A stretch of DNA of 34,773 bases from an uncultured Clostridia bacterium (GCA_944376265.1 CALWCD010000020.1:1-34773), one strand, 5' to 3'. Shown: positions 24,870 to 33,055, numbered from the stretch's first letter. Notes: generated by a model from the letters alone, not told the origin. Numbers and translations: made by a program.

Positions 24870-24900
24870 CTCCGCCGGCCGTTTCGGGGCCGGGCCGGAG
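24870..24900 (+). other. Strong intercistronic hairpin
   Basis: CTCCG-CCGGCC (24870-24880) pairs with GGCCGG (24888-24893) and CGGAG (24896-24900) around a 7-nt loop. There is no T tract, so read-through into degV is likely; mRNA stabilisation or partial attenuation is possible. Confidence 0.5.
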
Positions 24901-24945
24901 TGTTGAATACAGGAGATTCTTTTGGAAAGAGAGAGGAAGTTTGAC

Positions 24946-25806
24946 ATGGCACAGAGAAAGGTAATCCTCAGCGCGGACAGCACCTGCGACCTGGGCGAGG
25001 AGCTCAAAGCGCGGTACCACGTGGAGTATTACCCCTTCCACATCATTCTGGAAGGGAAGGACTACCAGGACAACGTGGACATTCACGTCCAGGACATTTA
25101 CCAGGCCTACTGGGACAGGAAGGTCCTGCCCCGGACAGCGGCCATCAACGTGCAGGAGTATGTGGACTACTTCAAGCCCTGGGTGGACCAGGGCTGCGAC
25201 GTGATCCACTTCTGCCTGGGCGGGGCGCTTTCCAGCTCCCAGCGCAACTGCGTGCTGGCCGCCCGGGAGCTGGGAGGCCATGTGTTCCCCATCGACAGCT
25301 GCAACCTGTCCACCGGCATCGGTTTGCAGATCATCGAGGCGGGAGAGCGGATCCGGGCGGGAATGCCCGCGGCGGAGATCGCTCAGGCCATGGAGAAGAT
25401 TATCCCCCACTGCCGCGCCAGCTTTGTGCTGGACAGCCTGGAGTTCATGCGGGCCGGGGGACGGTGCTCCGCTGTGGTGGCGGTGGGGGCCAACCTGCTG
25501 GCCCTCAAGCCCTGCATCGAGGTGGATAACTCCAACGGCTCCATGCACGTGGGGAAAAAGTACCGGGGCGCCTTGAAGAAGGTGCTGCCCCAGTACGTGC
25601 GGGACAAGCTGAACCAGTATCCCAACATCAAGCGGGACCACCTGTTCATCACCCACTCCTCCATCGACCTGAGCTATGTAGAGCTGGTGCGGCAAACAGT
25701 TCAGGAGATTATGGAGTTTAAAGAGGTGCACATCACCACCGCCAGCTGCACCATTTCCTCCCACTGCGGCCCCAACACCCTGGGGATCCTGTTTGAAACG
25801 GAATAA
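24946..25806 (+). CDS. DegV-family fatty-acid-binding protein
   Basis: 286 aa. The N-terminus (VILSADSTCDLGEEL) and the LGGALSSSQRN segment near residue 93 match DegV/FakB-type proteins, which bind one fatty acid between two alpha/beta domains. In Gram-positives some present the fatty acid to a FakA kinase; whether this one does is unknown. A later VLDSLEFMRAGGRCSAV motif and the IDLSYVELV region are typical of the second domain. The ATG at 24946 with AGAGGA 8 nt upstream is chosen over an in-frame start at 24922. It follows the dehydratase-like gene by 94 bp, on the same strand, with no terminator between. It ends at the terminator at 25832-25880. Confidence 0.92.
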   Translation: MAQRKVILSADSTCDLGEELKARYHVEYYPFHIILEGKDYQDNVDIHVQDIYQAYWDRKVLPRTAAINVQEYVDYFKPWVDQGCDVIHFCLGGALSSSQRNCVLAARELGGHVFPIDSCNLSTGIGLQIIEAGERIRAGMPAAEIAQAMEKIIPHCRASFVLDSLEFMRAGGRCSAVVAVGANLLALKPCIEVDNSNGSMHVGKKYRGALKKVLPQYVRDKLNQYPNIKRDHLFITHSSIDLSYVELVRQTVQEIMEFKEVHITTASCTISSHCGPNTLGILFETE

Positions 25807-25831
25807 CGCCTGGCGCCGGCAAGCCTTTGGG

Positions 25832-25880
25832 GCCCTGGTGGTTCTCTCGCAAAATCCCGGGAGAGCCGCCGGGGCTTTTT
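25832..25880 (+). terminator. Terminator after degV
   Basis: A ~15-bp stem begins GCCCTGGTGGTTCTCTC (25832-25848) and pairs with GAGAGCCGCCGGGGC (25861-25875), including G-U pairs, followed by five T. Confidence 0.85.
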
Positions 25881-25919
25881 GCGTAAATCGCTGAAATTGA
25901 AAAAACGCCTGCCAACCCA

Positions 25920-25948
25920 TTGCACTTTCCCAGGCCGTTGTGTAATAT
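25920..25948 (+). promoter_or_regulatory. Promoter of the MATE exporter
   Basis: TTGCAC (25920-25925), 17 bp, TAATAT (25943-25948), about 45 nt before the start codon. Confidence 0.6.
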
Positions 25949-25993
25949 GGTATCTGTTTGCCAGGGCAAAACGTTCTACGGAGGTGTTCTCCC

Positions 25994-27331
25994 TTGACCA
26001 AAGATATGACCACAGGCTCCCCCATGAAGCTGGTGTTCAGCTTCGCCATCCCCCTTATGTTCGGGAACCTGTTCCAGCAGTTCTATTCCATGGTGGACAC
26101 CATCATCGTGGGCAGGTTTCTGGGCACAGGCCCCCTGGCTGCGGTGGGGTCCACCGGGTCCATCAACTTCCTCATTCTGGGCTTCTGCCTGGGCACCTGC
26201 GCCGGGTTTGCCATTCCCGTGGCCCAAAGCTTCGGCTCCAAGGACATGCGGGACCTGAAACGCTTTGTGGGAAACATCATCTGGCTGGCGGGGGCGTTCA
26301 CCCTGGTGTTCACCGTGGCCACGGTGGCCCTGTGCCGGCCCATTCTCCAGTGGATGTCCACTCCGGAGGACATTATCGACGACGCCTACCACTACATTGT
26401 GGTGATCTTCCTGGGCATTCCCACCATTGTGTTCTACAACGTCCAGGCCAGCCTGCTCCGGGCTTTGGGGGACAGCCGGACCCCGGTGGTGTTTTTGGTA
26501 ATCGCCTCCCTGCTGAACATTGCCCTGGACCTGGTGCTGATTCTGGTAATCCCCCTGGGGGTGGCAGGCGCCGCCTGGGCCACGGTGATCTCCCAGGGGC
26601 TGTCCGGTCTGGCCTGCCTGGGGTTTATCTGGAAGAAGTTCCCCCTGCTCCACCTCTCCCGGGACGACCTGGTGCCCCGCAAGCCCTACATGAAGCGGCT
26701 GCTCTCCATGGGGGTGCCCATGGGGCTGCAGAGCTCCATCACCGCCGTGGGCAGCATTCTGCTGCAAACCTCCGTCAACGGGCTGGGGTCCATTGTGGTG
26801 GCCTCGGTCACCGCGGCAAGCAAGCTGTACCAGCTTTTCGCCTGCGCATTCGACGCCCTGGGCGTGGCCATGTCCACCTACGGGGGCCAGAACATTGGCG
26901 CCCGCCGGGGAGACCGGATCTTCTACGGCCTGCGGGCGGGCATGGTCATTGGCAGCGTGTACTCCCTGCTGGCCTTCTGCGTAATCTTCTTCTTCGGCCG
27001 GCCCATGGTCCAGCTGTTCGTGGAGGGCAGCGAGACCACCATCATCGACCAGGCGTACCAGTTCATGCTGATCCAGGTGTCCTTCTTCATCCCCCTGGCG
27101 GCGGTGAACGTAATCCGGCTGCTGATCCAGGGCATGGGGTACAGCAAGCTGGCGGTGTTCGCCGGGGTGTTCGAAATGATCGCCCGGGGCGGGTTCGGCC
27201 TGTTCCTGGTGCCCGCCTTCGGGTTCAACATGGCCTGCTTTGCCAGCCCCGCCGCCTGGATCTTGGCGGACAGCTTCCTGATCCCCGCCTACCTGAAGGT
27301 GATGAAGCACGTGAAACAGTACGGCTACTGA
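25994..27331 (+). CDS. MATE-family multidrug/metabolite exporter (TTG start)
   Basis: 445 aa and about 12 TM helices in two six-helix bundles. The opening TKDMTTGSPMKLVFSFAIPLMFGNLFQQFYSMVD is the typical N-terminus of clostridial MATE proteins. The TTG at 25994 is chosen because GGAGGT lies 8 nt upstream and the protein then begins exactly where relatives do; a frame starting at 25958 would place the ribosome site inside the gene, and the ATG at 26006 would drop the conserved TKD. It exports cationic or organic compounds across the cytoplasmic membrane in exchange for Na+ or H+; the substrate is unknown. It is monocistronic with its own promoter and terminator. Confidence 0.93.
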   Translation: MTKDMTTGSPMKLVFSFAIPLMFGNLFQQFYSMVDTIIVGRFLGTGPLAAVGSTGSINFLILGFCLGTCAGFAIPVAQSFGSKDMRDLKRFVGNIIWLAGAFTLVFTVATVALCRPILQWMSTPEDIIDDAYHYIVVIFLGIPTIVFYNVQASLLRALGDSRTPVVFLVIASLLNIALDLVLILVIPLGVAGAAWATVISQGLSGLACLGFIWKKFPLLHLSRDDLVPRKPYMKRLLSMGVPMGLQSSITAVGSILLQTSVNGLGSIVVASVTAASKLYQLFACAFDALGVAMSTYGGQNIGARRGDRIFYGLRAGMVIGSVYSLLAFCVIFFFGRPMVQLFVEGSETTIIDQAYQFMLIQVSFFIPLAAVNVIRLLIQGMGYSKLAVFAGVFEMIARGGFGLFLVPAFGFNMACFASPAAWILADSFLIPAYLKVMKHVKQYGY

Positions 27332-27335
27332 CACA

Positions 27336-27370
27336 AAACTCCCCGGGTCTCAAGACCCAGGGAGTTTTTT
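27336..27370. terminator. Terminator between MATE and the response-regulator remnant
   Basis: ACTCCC and GGGTCT pair with AGACCC and GGGAGT around one mismatch, with TTTTTT after it on the plus strand and TTTTGTG on the minus strand. It can serve both convergent genes. Confidence 0.85.
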
Positions 27371-27379
27371 CGTTGGGAG

Positions 27380-28141
27380 TCAGCCCGGTTCTTCGTCCTT
27401 GAGGACCATGCGCAGCAGAAACCTGTTCTCCTGCTGTTCCACATCCATCCAGCCGTCGTACCGGCGCACCGTCTGCTGAATGCTCAGCAAGCCGAACCCG
27501 TGGTCCTGCTCCTGCTTGGTAGAGGCAGGAAGGCCATTGTGGCCCAGGGCCACCGTGCCGCTGCAGGTGTTGCCCACCGTAATCACCAGCCGCCCCTCTC
27601 CCCGGGCGGCCTGGACTTCCAGCTTCCCCCCGCACACCACCTTTTCCCCGTCGGTCAGATGAATGCGGATGCTGTGGTTGTCGCTTTCCGCAAAGGCAAT
27701 CTCCTCCAAGAACAGGTAGCGCCTCCGCCGTCACGCCTGCACGCACACCCGGGGCTTGTCCGGCGGGGTGAGCACCTTCCTCAGCAGAGCCGCCAGCTTC
27801 TCCTGGGCTACCGGCTTCAGCAAATACCCTGCCGCTCCCACGTCGTAGCTTTCCAGGGCATAATCCGGAGAGGTGGTGAGGAAGGCAATGGGCACATTCC
27901 GGCCCATTGCCCGGATCTGCCGGGCGGTTTCCATGCCGCTGAGGGGCTTCATCACAATGTCCAGCAGAACAAGCTGGAAGTCCCACCGGTCCGTTTCCAG
28001 GTCCAGCAGCAAACTTTCCCCGCTGCCATACTCTATCACTTCCAGCCGAAAGTCCTGCCGCAGCTTTGTCATAGAGCAGAGAAGCCTGCACACAGCCTTC
28101 CGCTCCGCTTCCCGATCGTCACACAACGCGATGAATCCCAT
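27380..28141 (-). pseudogene. Broken LytTR-type response regulator fused to the tail of a GHKL histidine kinase
   Basis: The ATG at 28141 opens a complete receiver domain (ALCDDREAERKAV, phospho-acceptor in LLDIVMKPLSGM, switch FLTTSPDYAL, LLKPV) that stops at a TGA at 27731-27733. In the same frame after the TGA come RRRRYLFLEEIAFAESDNHSIRIHLTDGEKVVC, the first half of a LytTR DNA-binding domain. Near residue GGKLEV it changes into the C-terminal part of a GHKL kinase ATPase domain (LVITVGNTC, then GLPASTK, GFGLLSIQQTVRRYDG), which runs to the stop at 27380. The simplest reading is a response regulator-kinase gene pair collapsed by an in-frame deletion of roughly a kilobase, plus a nonsense mutation. 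The receiver alone (136 aa) could still be made. A TTG at 27709 could start the tail, but no ribosome site supports it. Confidence 0.8.
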
Positions 28142-28209
28142 ACCATCCCTCCCATTTCCAAAGTATCGCACTATGGTTCTCTGTTGAAAAACTCGAATCC
28201 GTAACTTTT

Positions 28210-28218
28210 AGTATAACA
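28210..28218 (-). promoter_or_regulatory. Possible promoter of the response-regulator remnant
   Basis: TGTTATACT on the minus strand resembles an extended -10, about 70 nt upstream of the start at 28141. No good -35 was seen. Confidence 0.35.
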
Positions 28219-28292
28219 CAGCAGTTCCCATTTTCGGTAGAATCTCTCGAAAAGCACGGTGTTTTTTTCGAAACCCGCACCTCTCTTCCAAA

Positions 28293-28327
28293 GCAAAAAG
28301 CGCCGGGAGAATTCTCCCAGCGCTTTG
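28293..28327 (-). terminator. Terminator of phosphoglucomutase
   Basis: Read on the minus strand: AAAGCGC-T-GGGAGAATTCTCCC-G-GCGCTTTTTG, an almost perfect palindrome centred on GAATTC followed by five T. It lies about 35 nt after the stop of pgm. Confidence 0.88.
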
Positions 28328-28358
28328 GTTGCGGTCATGTTGTGGGAAGCAGTTCCTC

Positions 28359-30056
28359 TTACAGCCCCAGCAGGCCGGGAGCGGCTTCCTTCATCTTGGC
28401 GATCTCCTGGAGGGACGCTTCCATGGTGGCGCCCTTGCCGGACAGGTAGATCTTGATCTTGGGCTCGGTGCCGGAAGGACGGACCGTCAGCTTGCAGCCG
28501 TTCTCCAGCCGGTACTCCAGCACGTTGGACTTGGGCAGGTCGATGACCCCTTCCTTGTCTCCGTAGGACATGGATTCCTGGTAGTCGCTGCGGCCGATGA
28601 CCTTGGTGCCGGCAATCTCCACCGGAGGCTGCTCCCGCAGGGTGGCCATGATGTTCTGCATGGTCTTCATGCCGTCCTCGCCCTCGAAGCCGAAGTTCAG
28701 GGTGGCGTTCTGGTAGTAGCCATACTTCTCGTACAGCTCGTTCATCACGTCCACCAGGGTCTTGCCCTGGCGCTTGTAGTAAGAGGCCATCTGGCAGATG
28801 AGCATGCTGCCGTCCACAGCGTCCTTGTCGCGGACGTAGCCGCCGGACAGGTAGCCGTAGCTCTCCTCAAAGCCCAGCAGGTAGCTGTCGGCGTTGCCCT
28901 CTTTCTCCTCCAGCTCGGCAATGATGTCGCCGATATACTTAAAGCCGGTGAGGCAGCGGCGCATCTCCACGCCGTAATCCTTGGCAATGGGGTCCACCAT
29001 GTCGGTGGAGACGATGGTGGTCACGGCCACGGGATGGGCGGGCAGCTTGCCCTGCTCCTGCTTCACCTTGGCGATGAAGTTCAGCAGCAGAATGCCCACT
29101 TCGTTGCCGGTCATCAGCACGTACTCGCCGCCCTGGTTCACGGCAATGCCCACCCGGTCGCTGTCGGGGTCGGTGGCCAGCAGCAGGTCGGGCTGCACCT
29201 TCTGGCACAGCTCCAGGCCCTTCTGCAGGGCTTCCCGGAACTCGGGGTTGGGATAGGGGCAGGTGGGGAAGTTGCCGTCGGGCTCGCTCTGCTCGGGCAC
29301 AATGGTGATGTCCTTAATGCCGATGCGCTCCAGAATGCGGGTGACGCACACCTTGCCGGCGCCGTTGAGGGGGGTGTAGACCAGCTTCAGGTTGCTGGCG
29401 TCGTCGATAAGGCTCTCCTTGTACACGTCGTCCAGGAAGGCGCCCACGGTCTCGTCGCCGATGTACTCAATCAGCCCCTGCTTCCGGCCCTCGTCGAAGT
29501 CCATCTTCTTCACGTCGGCGAAGATGTCCAGGGACTTGATCTCGGCGGTGATGCCGTCGGCCATGTCGGAGGTGATCTGGCAGCCGTCGCTGCCGTAGGC
29601 CTTGTAACCGTTGTACTTGGCGGGGTTGTGGCTGGCGGTGACGCAGATGCCCGCGTCGCACTTCAGATGCCGCACCGCGTAGGAAAGGGCGGGGGTAGGC
29701 ATCAGCTGGGGATAGATGTAGGCCTTAATGCCGTTGGCGGCCAGCACAGCGGCGGACTGCTGGGAGAACAGCACGCCCTTGTTCCGGCTGTCGTAGGCAA
29801 TGGCCACAGACTGGGGCTTGCCGCCGGCGTGCTTCAGCAGGTAGTTGGACAGACCCTGGGTGGCCTTGCGCACGGTGTACACGTTCATCCGGTTGGTGCC
29901 CGCGCCGATGACGCCCCGCAGACCGGCGGTGCCGAATTCCAGATCCTGATAAAAGCGGTCGTTGATCTCCTCAGGCTGGCCCTGAATGGACTGGAGCTCC
30001 TGGGTGAGGTCCTGGTCGTCAAGCGGCTGCTGAAGCCATCTTTCATATTCTGTCAT
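28359..30056 (-). CDS. Phosphoglucomutase/phosphomannomutase (alpha-D-phosphohexomutase)
   Basis: 565 aa, the length of the PgcA-type bacterial enzymes. The four family signatures are present: the phosphoserine loop TASHNP (140-145, S142), the metal site DPDSDR (296-301), the sugar-binding GFEESYGYL (about 395-403), and the phosphate-binding RPSGTEPKIK near 536. It interconverts glucose-1-phosphate and glucose-6-phosphate (and possibly mannose phosphates) in the cytoplasm, feeding glycogen, cell-wall and glycolipid precursors. The ATG at 30056 is chosen over an in-frame upstream start at 30152, which would overlap the promoter. It has its own promoter and a strong terminator. Confidence 0.95.
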   Translation of the reverse strand: MTEYERWLQQPLDDQDLTQELQSIQGQPEEINDRFYQDLEFGTAGLRGVIGAGTNRMNVYTVRKATQGLSNYLLKHAGGKPQSVAIAYDSRNKGVLFSQQSAAVLAANGIKAYIYPQLMPTPALSYAVRHLKCDAGICVTASHNPAKYNGYKAYGSDGCQITSDMADGITAEIKSLDIFADVKKMDFDEGRKQGLIEYIGDETVGAFLDDVYKESLIDDASNLKLVYTPLNGAGKVCVTRILERIGIKDITIVPEQSEPDGNFPTCPYPNPEFREALQKGLELCQKVQPDLLLATDPDSDRVGIAVNQGGEYVLMTGNEVGILLLNFIAKVKQEQGKLPAHPVAVTTIVSTDMVDPIAKDYGVEMRRCLTGFKYIGDIIAELEEKEGNADSYLLGFEESYGYLSGGYVRDKDAVDGSMLICQMASYYKRQGKTLVDVMNELYEKYGYYQNATLNFGFEGEDGMKTMQNIMATLREQPPVEIAGTKVIGRSDYQESMSYGDKEGVIDLPKSNVLEYRLENGCKLTVRPSGTEPKIKIYLSGKGATMEASLQEIAKMKEAAPGLLGL

Positions 30057-30123
30057 GTGAAACCGTCCCTTCCTTGTCTGGACGCCTGGGGCGCCAGAGA
30101 TAATCCTTAGATTTCTACCATTA

Positions 30124-30152
30124 AGATTACCATTTTTTGTGCGCCCTGTCAA
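30124..30152 (-). promoter_or_regulatory. Promoter of phosphoglucomutase
   Basis: On the minus strand: TTGACA (30152-30147), 17 bp, TAATCT (30129-30124) preceded by TGG. The -35 lies on one arm of the inverted repeat GCCCTGT/ACAGGGC (around 30144-30167), which could hinder read-through from the upstream gene or serve as a regulator site. Confidence 0.7.
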
Positions 30153-30167
30153 CTCGAAACAGGGCGT

Positions 30168-30635
30168 TTAGGGCAGTTTTAGAATATTTGTCACAATCCC
30201 CTGGGGGGTGATGTCCAAAATGCCATAGGTGGCCTGCCAGCCGTTCAGGCTTCCCGGGTTCATCAGGTACAGCCCGTCCTCGTAATCGGTGAGGGCGTTG
30301 TGGGTGTGGCCGAACAGGGCCACCCTGGCCCCCCGCTCCCGGGCGGCGCACACAAAGGTGTACAGCCCGGACTTCACCCCGTACAGGTGGCCGTGGCTGA
30401 AGAACAGCTTCACTCCTTCCGCGGTGAACTCCCCTGCCGGCGGCAGAGAGGAGGCGAAATCGCAGTTGCCCCGCACCGCCAGAAACATCTTTTCCGGGAA
30501 GGACCGTTTTGCCCGCAGCAGCTCCTCCTCCCCGTCTCCCAAATGGATCACCACCTCCGCCTTGGGCTGGGCCAGAATGGCCCGGCGCAGGCTGCTGTCG
30601 TTTCCGTGGCTGTCCGATACCACCAAGATCCGCAT
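30168..30635 (-). CDS. YfcE/MJ0936-type metallophosphoesterase
   Basis: 155 aa. Metal-binding motifs appear in order: VVSDSHGN (residues 5-12), HLGDGEEEL (31-39), GNCD (56-59, replacing the usual GNHD/GNCD), FFSHGH (78-83), and FGHTHNA (108-114) followed by NPGSLNG. The fold hydrolyses phosphodiesters with two divalent metals; the physiological substrate is unknown in most members. The ATG at 30635 with GGAAGAGAGG just upstream is chosen over a much longer in-frame reading that extends to 31253 with no homology. It lies upstream of pgm on the same strand and divergent from the three small genes. Confidence 0.92.
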   Translation of the reverse strand: MRILVVSDSHGNDSSLRRAILAQPKAEVVIHLGDGEEELLRAKRSFPEKMFLAVRGNCDFASSLPPAGEFTAEGVKLFFSHGHLYGVKSGLYTFVCAARERGARVALFGHTHNALTDYEDGLYLMNPGSLNGWQATYGILDITPQGIVTNILKLP

Positions 30636-30749
30636 TGCCTCTCTTCCTTTCTTCCCCAAACCTGTCATTTCTTTTCCCCCGGCGCATACAATGAATTGGT
30701 ACGGTCCTCGGGCCGGCCATCCCACGGGAAAGGGGGGAATCCACAGGGA

Positions 30750-31001
30750 ATGAACCAAACACCCGATCACAATCAACTGGAAGCGCTGCTGAAGCTTACC
30801 GCCCAGCGCATGGGCACCACGCCCCAGGCCTTGAAGGAAGCCGCCCAGCGGGGGGACTTCTCCCGCATTCTGGGCAGCGCCTCGGGCCAGGAAAGCGCCG
30901 CCCTTCAAAAGGTGCTCTCCGACCCGGAGGCGGCGAAAAAGCTGCTCTCCACGCCCCAGGCCCAGAAGCTGTTCCAGCTTTTGGGGAACCAGGGCAAGTA
31001 A
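30750..31001 (+). CDS. Small helical protein (83 aa), unrecognised, first of three
   Basis: ATG at 30750, after a G-rich site (GGGGGG near 30732-30738). The protein is predicted helical and soluble. Its C-terminal half has ALQKVLSDPEAAKKLLSTP and ends LFQLLGNQGK. The LQxxLSDPxA element recurs at the N-terminus of the next gene (LQNILSDPQAMGQIQSLLG), which suggests a shared module. It sits 27 bp before that gene, in a compact three-gene unit divergent from the phosphodiesterase. No family was recognised. Confidence 0.7.
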   Translation: MNQTPDHNQLEALLKLTAQRMGTTPQALKEAAQRGDFSRILGSASGQESAALQKVLSDPEAAKKLLSTPQAQKLFQLLGNQGK

Positions 31002-31028
31002 TCCACTGCAAAGGAAGGGGGCGCTCCC

Positions 31029-31466
31029 GTGGACGACCTGAACCAACAGCTGCAAAATATCCTCTCCGATCCCCAGGCCATGGGGCAGATCCAAAGCCTG
31101 CTGGGGTCTTTGGGAACCAGCCAGGAGGCCTCCTCCCCGGCGCCGGCCCAGCCTGCCCCCGGGCCGGACCTTTCCTCTCTGCTGGGGGCCTTGGGCGGGG
31201 GAACGCCTCCCCCTGCCCAAAACGAGACCTCCCTGGCAGGGGTCAATCCCCAAACCCTCTCCGCCATGACCCGGCTGATGCCCTTACTCAACCAGGCCAA
31301 CCGGGAGGACGACGCCACCCGGCTCCTTCGGGCACTGCGCCCCCTGCTGGGGGAGGCCCGGCAGAAAAAGGTGGACGAAGCCGTCCGCATTTTGCAGATG
31401 CTCCGCCTGCTGCCCCTGCTCAAGGACAGCGGGGTGTTTTCCGGGCTGCTGTCCGGGCTGCTCTAG
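31029..31466 (+). CDS. Small protein (145 aa), unrecognised, second of three
   Basis: GTG start at 31029 with GGAAGGGGG about 8 nt upstream. It has an N-terminal LSDPQA helix, then a Pro/Ala/Ser/Gly-rich linker (about 29-68), and a helical leucine-rich C-terminus (TRLMPLLNQANREDDATRLL to VFSGLLSGLL). The final ~20 residues are hydrophobic enough for membrane or partner contact. It is followed 15 bp later by the third gene. The conserved spacing and shared motif with the first gene support it as real; no function can be assigned. Confidence 0.7.
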   Translation: MDDLNQQLQNILSDPQAMGQIQSLLGSLGTSQEASSPAPAQPAPGPDLSSLLGALGGGTPPPAQNETSLAGVNPQTLSAMTRLMPLLNQANREDDATRLLRALRPLLGEARQKKVDEAVRILQMLRLLPLLKDSGVFSGLLSGLL

Positions 31467-31481
31467 AAAGGGGGTGGGCCC

Positions 31482-31796
31482 ATGCCCCAGGAAATGGACA
31501 TGAACAAACTGCGGGAGGAAGCCGCCCGCCGCGCCCGGGAGATGCAGTCCCGGGCCCACATACCGCCCACCAGGCGGAACCCCTCCCGGGAGGAGCCGGC
31601 GCCTCCCAGGGAAGAACCCAAAGAGGAGCCGGCGCCCCAGCACGCCTCCCAGCTTTCGGAGCAGGAGGACCCTGGCCTGCTGGGAGCCTTCTTCCAGGAC
31701 AAGGAGCGCACCATCATCCTGGCGCTGCTGCTCCTCCTCAGCGGGGACGACAAAAACCACGAGCTGCTCTTCGCCCTCATGTTTCTGCTGCTGTAA
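31482..31796 (+). CDS. Small protein (104 aa) with hydrophobic C-terminus, third of three
   Basis: ATG at 31482 after an AAAGGGGGTGG site. An N-terminal charged helix (REEAARRAREMQSRA) leads to a Pro/Glu-rich spacer with repeated EEPAP/EEPKEEPAP (about 37-52), then DPGLLGAFFQDKE. The end is two short hydrophobic stretches (TIILALLLLLS and LLFALMFLLL) split by GDDKNHE. The hydrophobic end could be a hairpin in the membrane or an oligomerisation element. It ends 4 bp before the convergent proA stop, with no terminator seen. It is unrecognised. Confidence 0.7.
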   Translation: MPQEMDMNKLREEAARRAREMQSRAHIPPTRRNPSREEPAPPREEPKEEPAPQHASQLSEQEDPGLLGAFFQDKERTIILALLLLLSGDDKNHELLFALMFLLL

Positions 31797-31800
31797 ACTC

Positions 31801-33039
31801 TCAGCGCACCTGGCCGCTGCCCTGGATTAAAAACTTGTAGGAGGTAAGCTGCTCCAGCCCCATGGGGCCCCGGGCGTGAAGCTTCTGGGTGGAGATGCCG
31901 ATCTCCGCCCCCAGGCCGAACTGGCCTCCGTCGGTAAACCGGGTGGAGGCGTTCACATACACGGCGGCGCTGTCCACCTCATTCAGGAAGCGCTGGGCAT
32001 GGGAGTAGTTCTCCGTGACGATGCACTCGCTGTGGCCGGTGGAGTACCGGGCAATGTGCTCCAGCGCCTGGTCCAGAGAGTCCACCACCCGCACCGCCAG
32101 AATGTAGTCCAGGTACTCGGTCTCCCAGTCCTCCTCCCCGGCGGCTCTGATCCCCGGCAGAATGGCCCGGGTCCGCTCACAGCCCCGGAGCTCCACCTGC
32201 TTTTCGTCCAGCCTTGCCTGGATCAAGGGCAGGGCTTTTTCCGCAATGTCCTTGTGGACCAGCAGGGTCTCCATGGCGTTGCACACAGAAGGCCGGGAGG
32301 TTTTGGCGTTAAAGACAATGTCCGCCGCCATGTCCACCTGGGCGGAATCGTCCACATACACGTGGCAGTTGCCCACACCGGTCTCGATTACCGGCACCCG
32401 GGCGTTTTCTTTCACGGAGCGGATCAGCCCCGCCCCGCCCCGGGGGATGAGCACATCCAGATAATCAGTGAGTGCCATCAGCTCCTGGGCGGACTGGCGG
32501 CTGGTGTCCTCCACCAGCTGGACGCAGTCGGCGGGCAGGCCCCTTTCCTCCAAAGCCTCCCGCAGGACCCGGGTCACCGCCTGGTTGGACCGGAATGCCT
32601 CCTTGCCCCCGCGGAGAATCACCGTGTTCCCCGCCTTCAGGCACAGGGCCGCCGCGTCGCTGGTCACGTTGGGCCGGGCCTCGTAGATGATGCCGATCAC
32701 TCCCAAGGGCACGGTGACTTTCTCAATTTTCAGGCCGTTTGCCAGCACGCCCCCGGAGAGGACCTTCCCCACCGGGTCGCTTGCCTTGGCCACCTCTTTC
32801 ACGGCCTGGGCCATGTCCTGGATGCGGCTCTCGCTGAGGGCCAGCCGGTCCAGCAAGGCCTGGGACATGCCCTCCTCTCTCCCGGCTTCCAGGTCCAGGG
32901 CGTTGGCGGCCAGCAGCTCCTCCCGGCGAAGCCACAACGCTTCCCCGGCGTGGAGCAGGGCGCTTTCCTTCCGGCTTCCGGCGCGGGCCAGTTCTCTGGC
33001 CGCCGCCTTGGCCCGTCTGCCCATCTCTTCCAAAGTCAT
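31801..33039 (-). CDS. proA: Glutamate-5-semialdehyde dehydrogenase (gamma-glutamyl phosphate reductase)
   Basis: 412 aa, the usual length. The aldehyde-dehydrogenase fold carries the ProA motifs PLGVIGIIYEARPNVT (111-126), IPRGGAGLIR (about 198-207), and the catalytic cysteine C253 in KTSRPSVCNAMETLL. It reduces gamma-glutamyl phosphate with NADPH to glutamate-5-semialdehyde, the second step of proline synthesis, in the cytoplasm. The ATG at 33039 has AGGAGG about 7 nt upstream. It follows proB on the same strand, but the two are separated by a GC-rich repeat element that runs up to this ribosome site. Confidence 0.97.
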   Translation of the reverse strand: MTLEEMGRRAKAAARELARAGSRKESALLHAGEALWLRREELLAANALDLEAGREEGMSQALLDRLALSESRIQDMAQAVKEVAKASDPVGKVLSGGVLANGLKIEKVTVPLGVIGIIYEARPNVTSDAAALCLKAGNTVILRGGKEAFRSNQAVTRVLREALEERGLPADCVQLVEDTSRQSAQELMALTDYLDVLIPRGGAGLIRSVKENARVPVIETGVGNCHVYVDDSAQVDMAADIVFNAKTSRPSVCNAMETLLVHKDIAEKALPLIQARLDEKQVELRGCERTRAILPGIRAAGEEDWETEYLDYILAVRVVDSLDQALEHIARYSTGHSECIVTENYSHAQRFLNEVDSAAVYVNASTRFTDGGQFGLGAEIGISTQKLHARGPMGLEQLTSYKFLIQGSGQVR

Positions 33040-33055
33040 ATGATTTCCTCCTTTC

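Noticed and set aside
27225..28091. A 288-codon minus-strand frame spanning the regulator/kinase remnant
   Set aside because: It is out of frame with both recognisable domains and has no motif; the broken frame at 27380-28141 holds the real homology.
28329..30110. A 593-codon plus-strand frame
   Set aside because: Shadow of phosphoglucomutase, which has all four catalytic signatures on the other strand.
30168..31253. Minus-strand frame extending the phosphodiesterase to 361 codons
   Set aside because: The upstream half lies opposite the three small genes and has no homology; the metallophosphoesterase fold starts at 30635 with a ribosome site.
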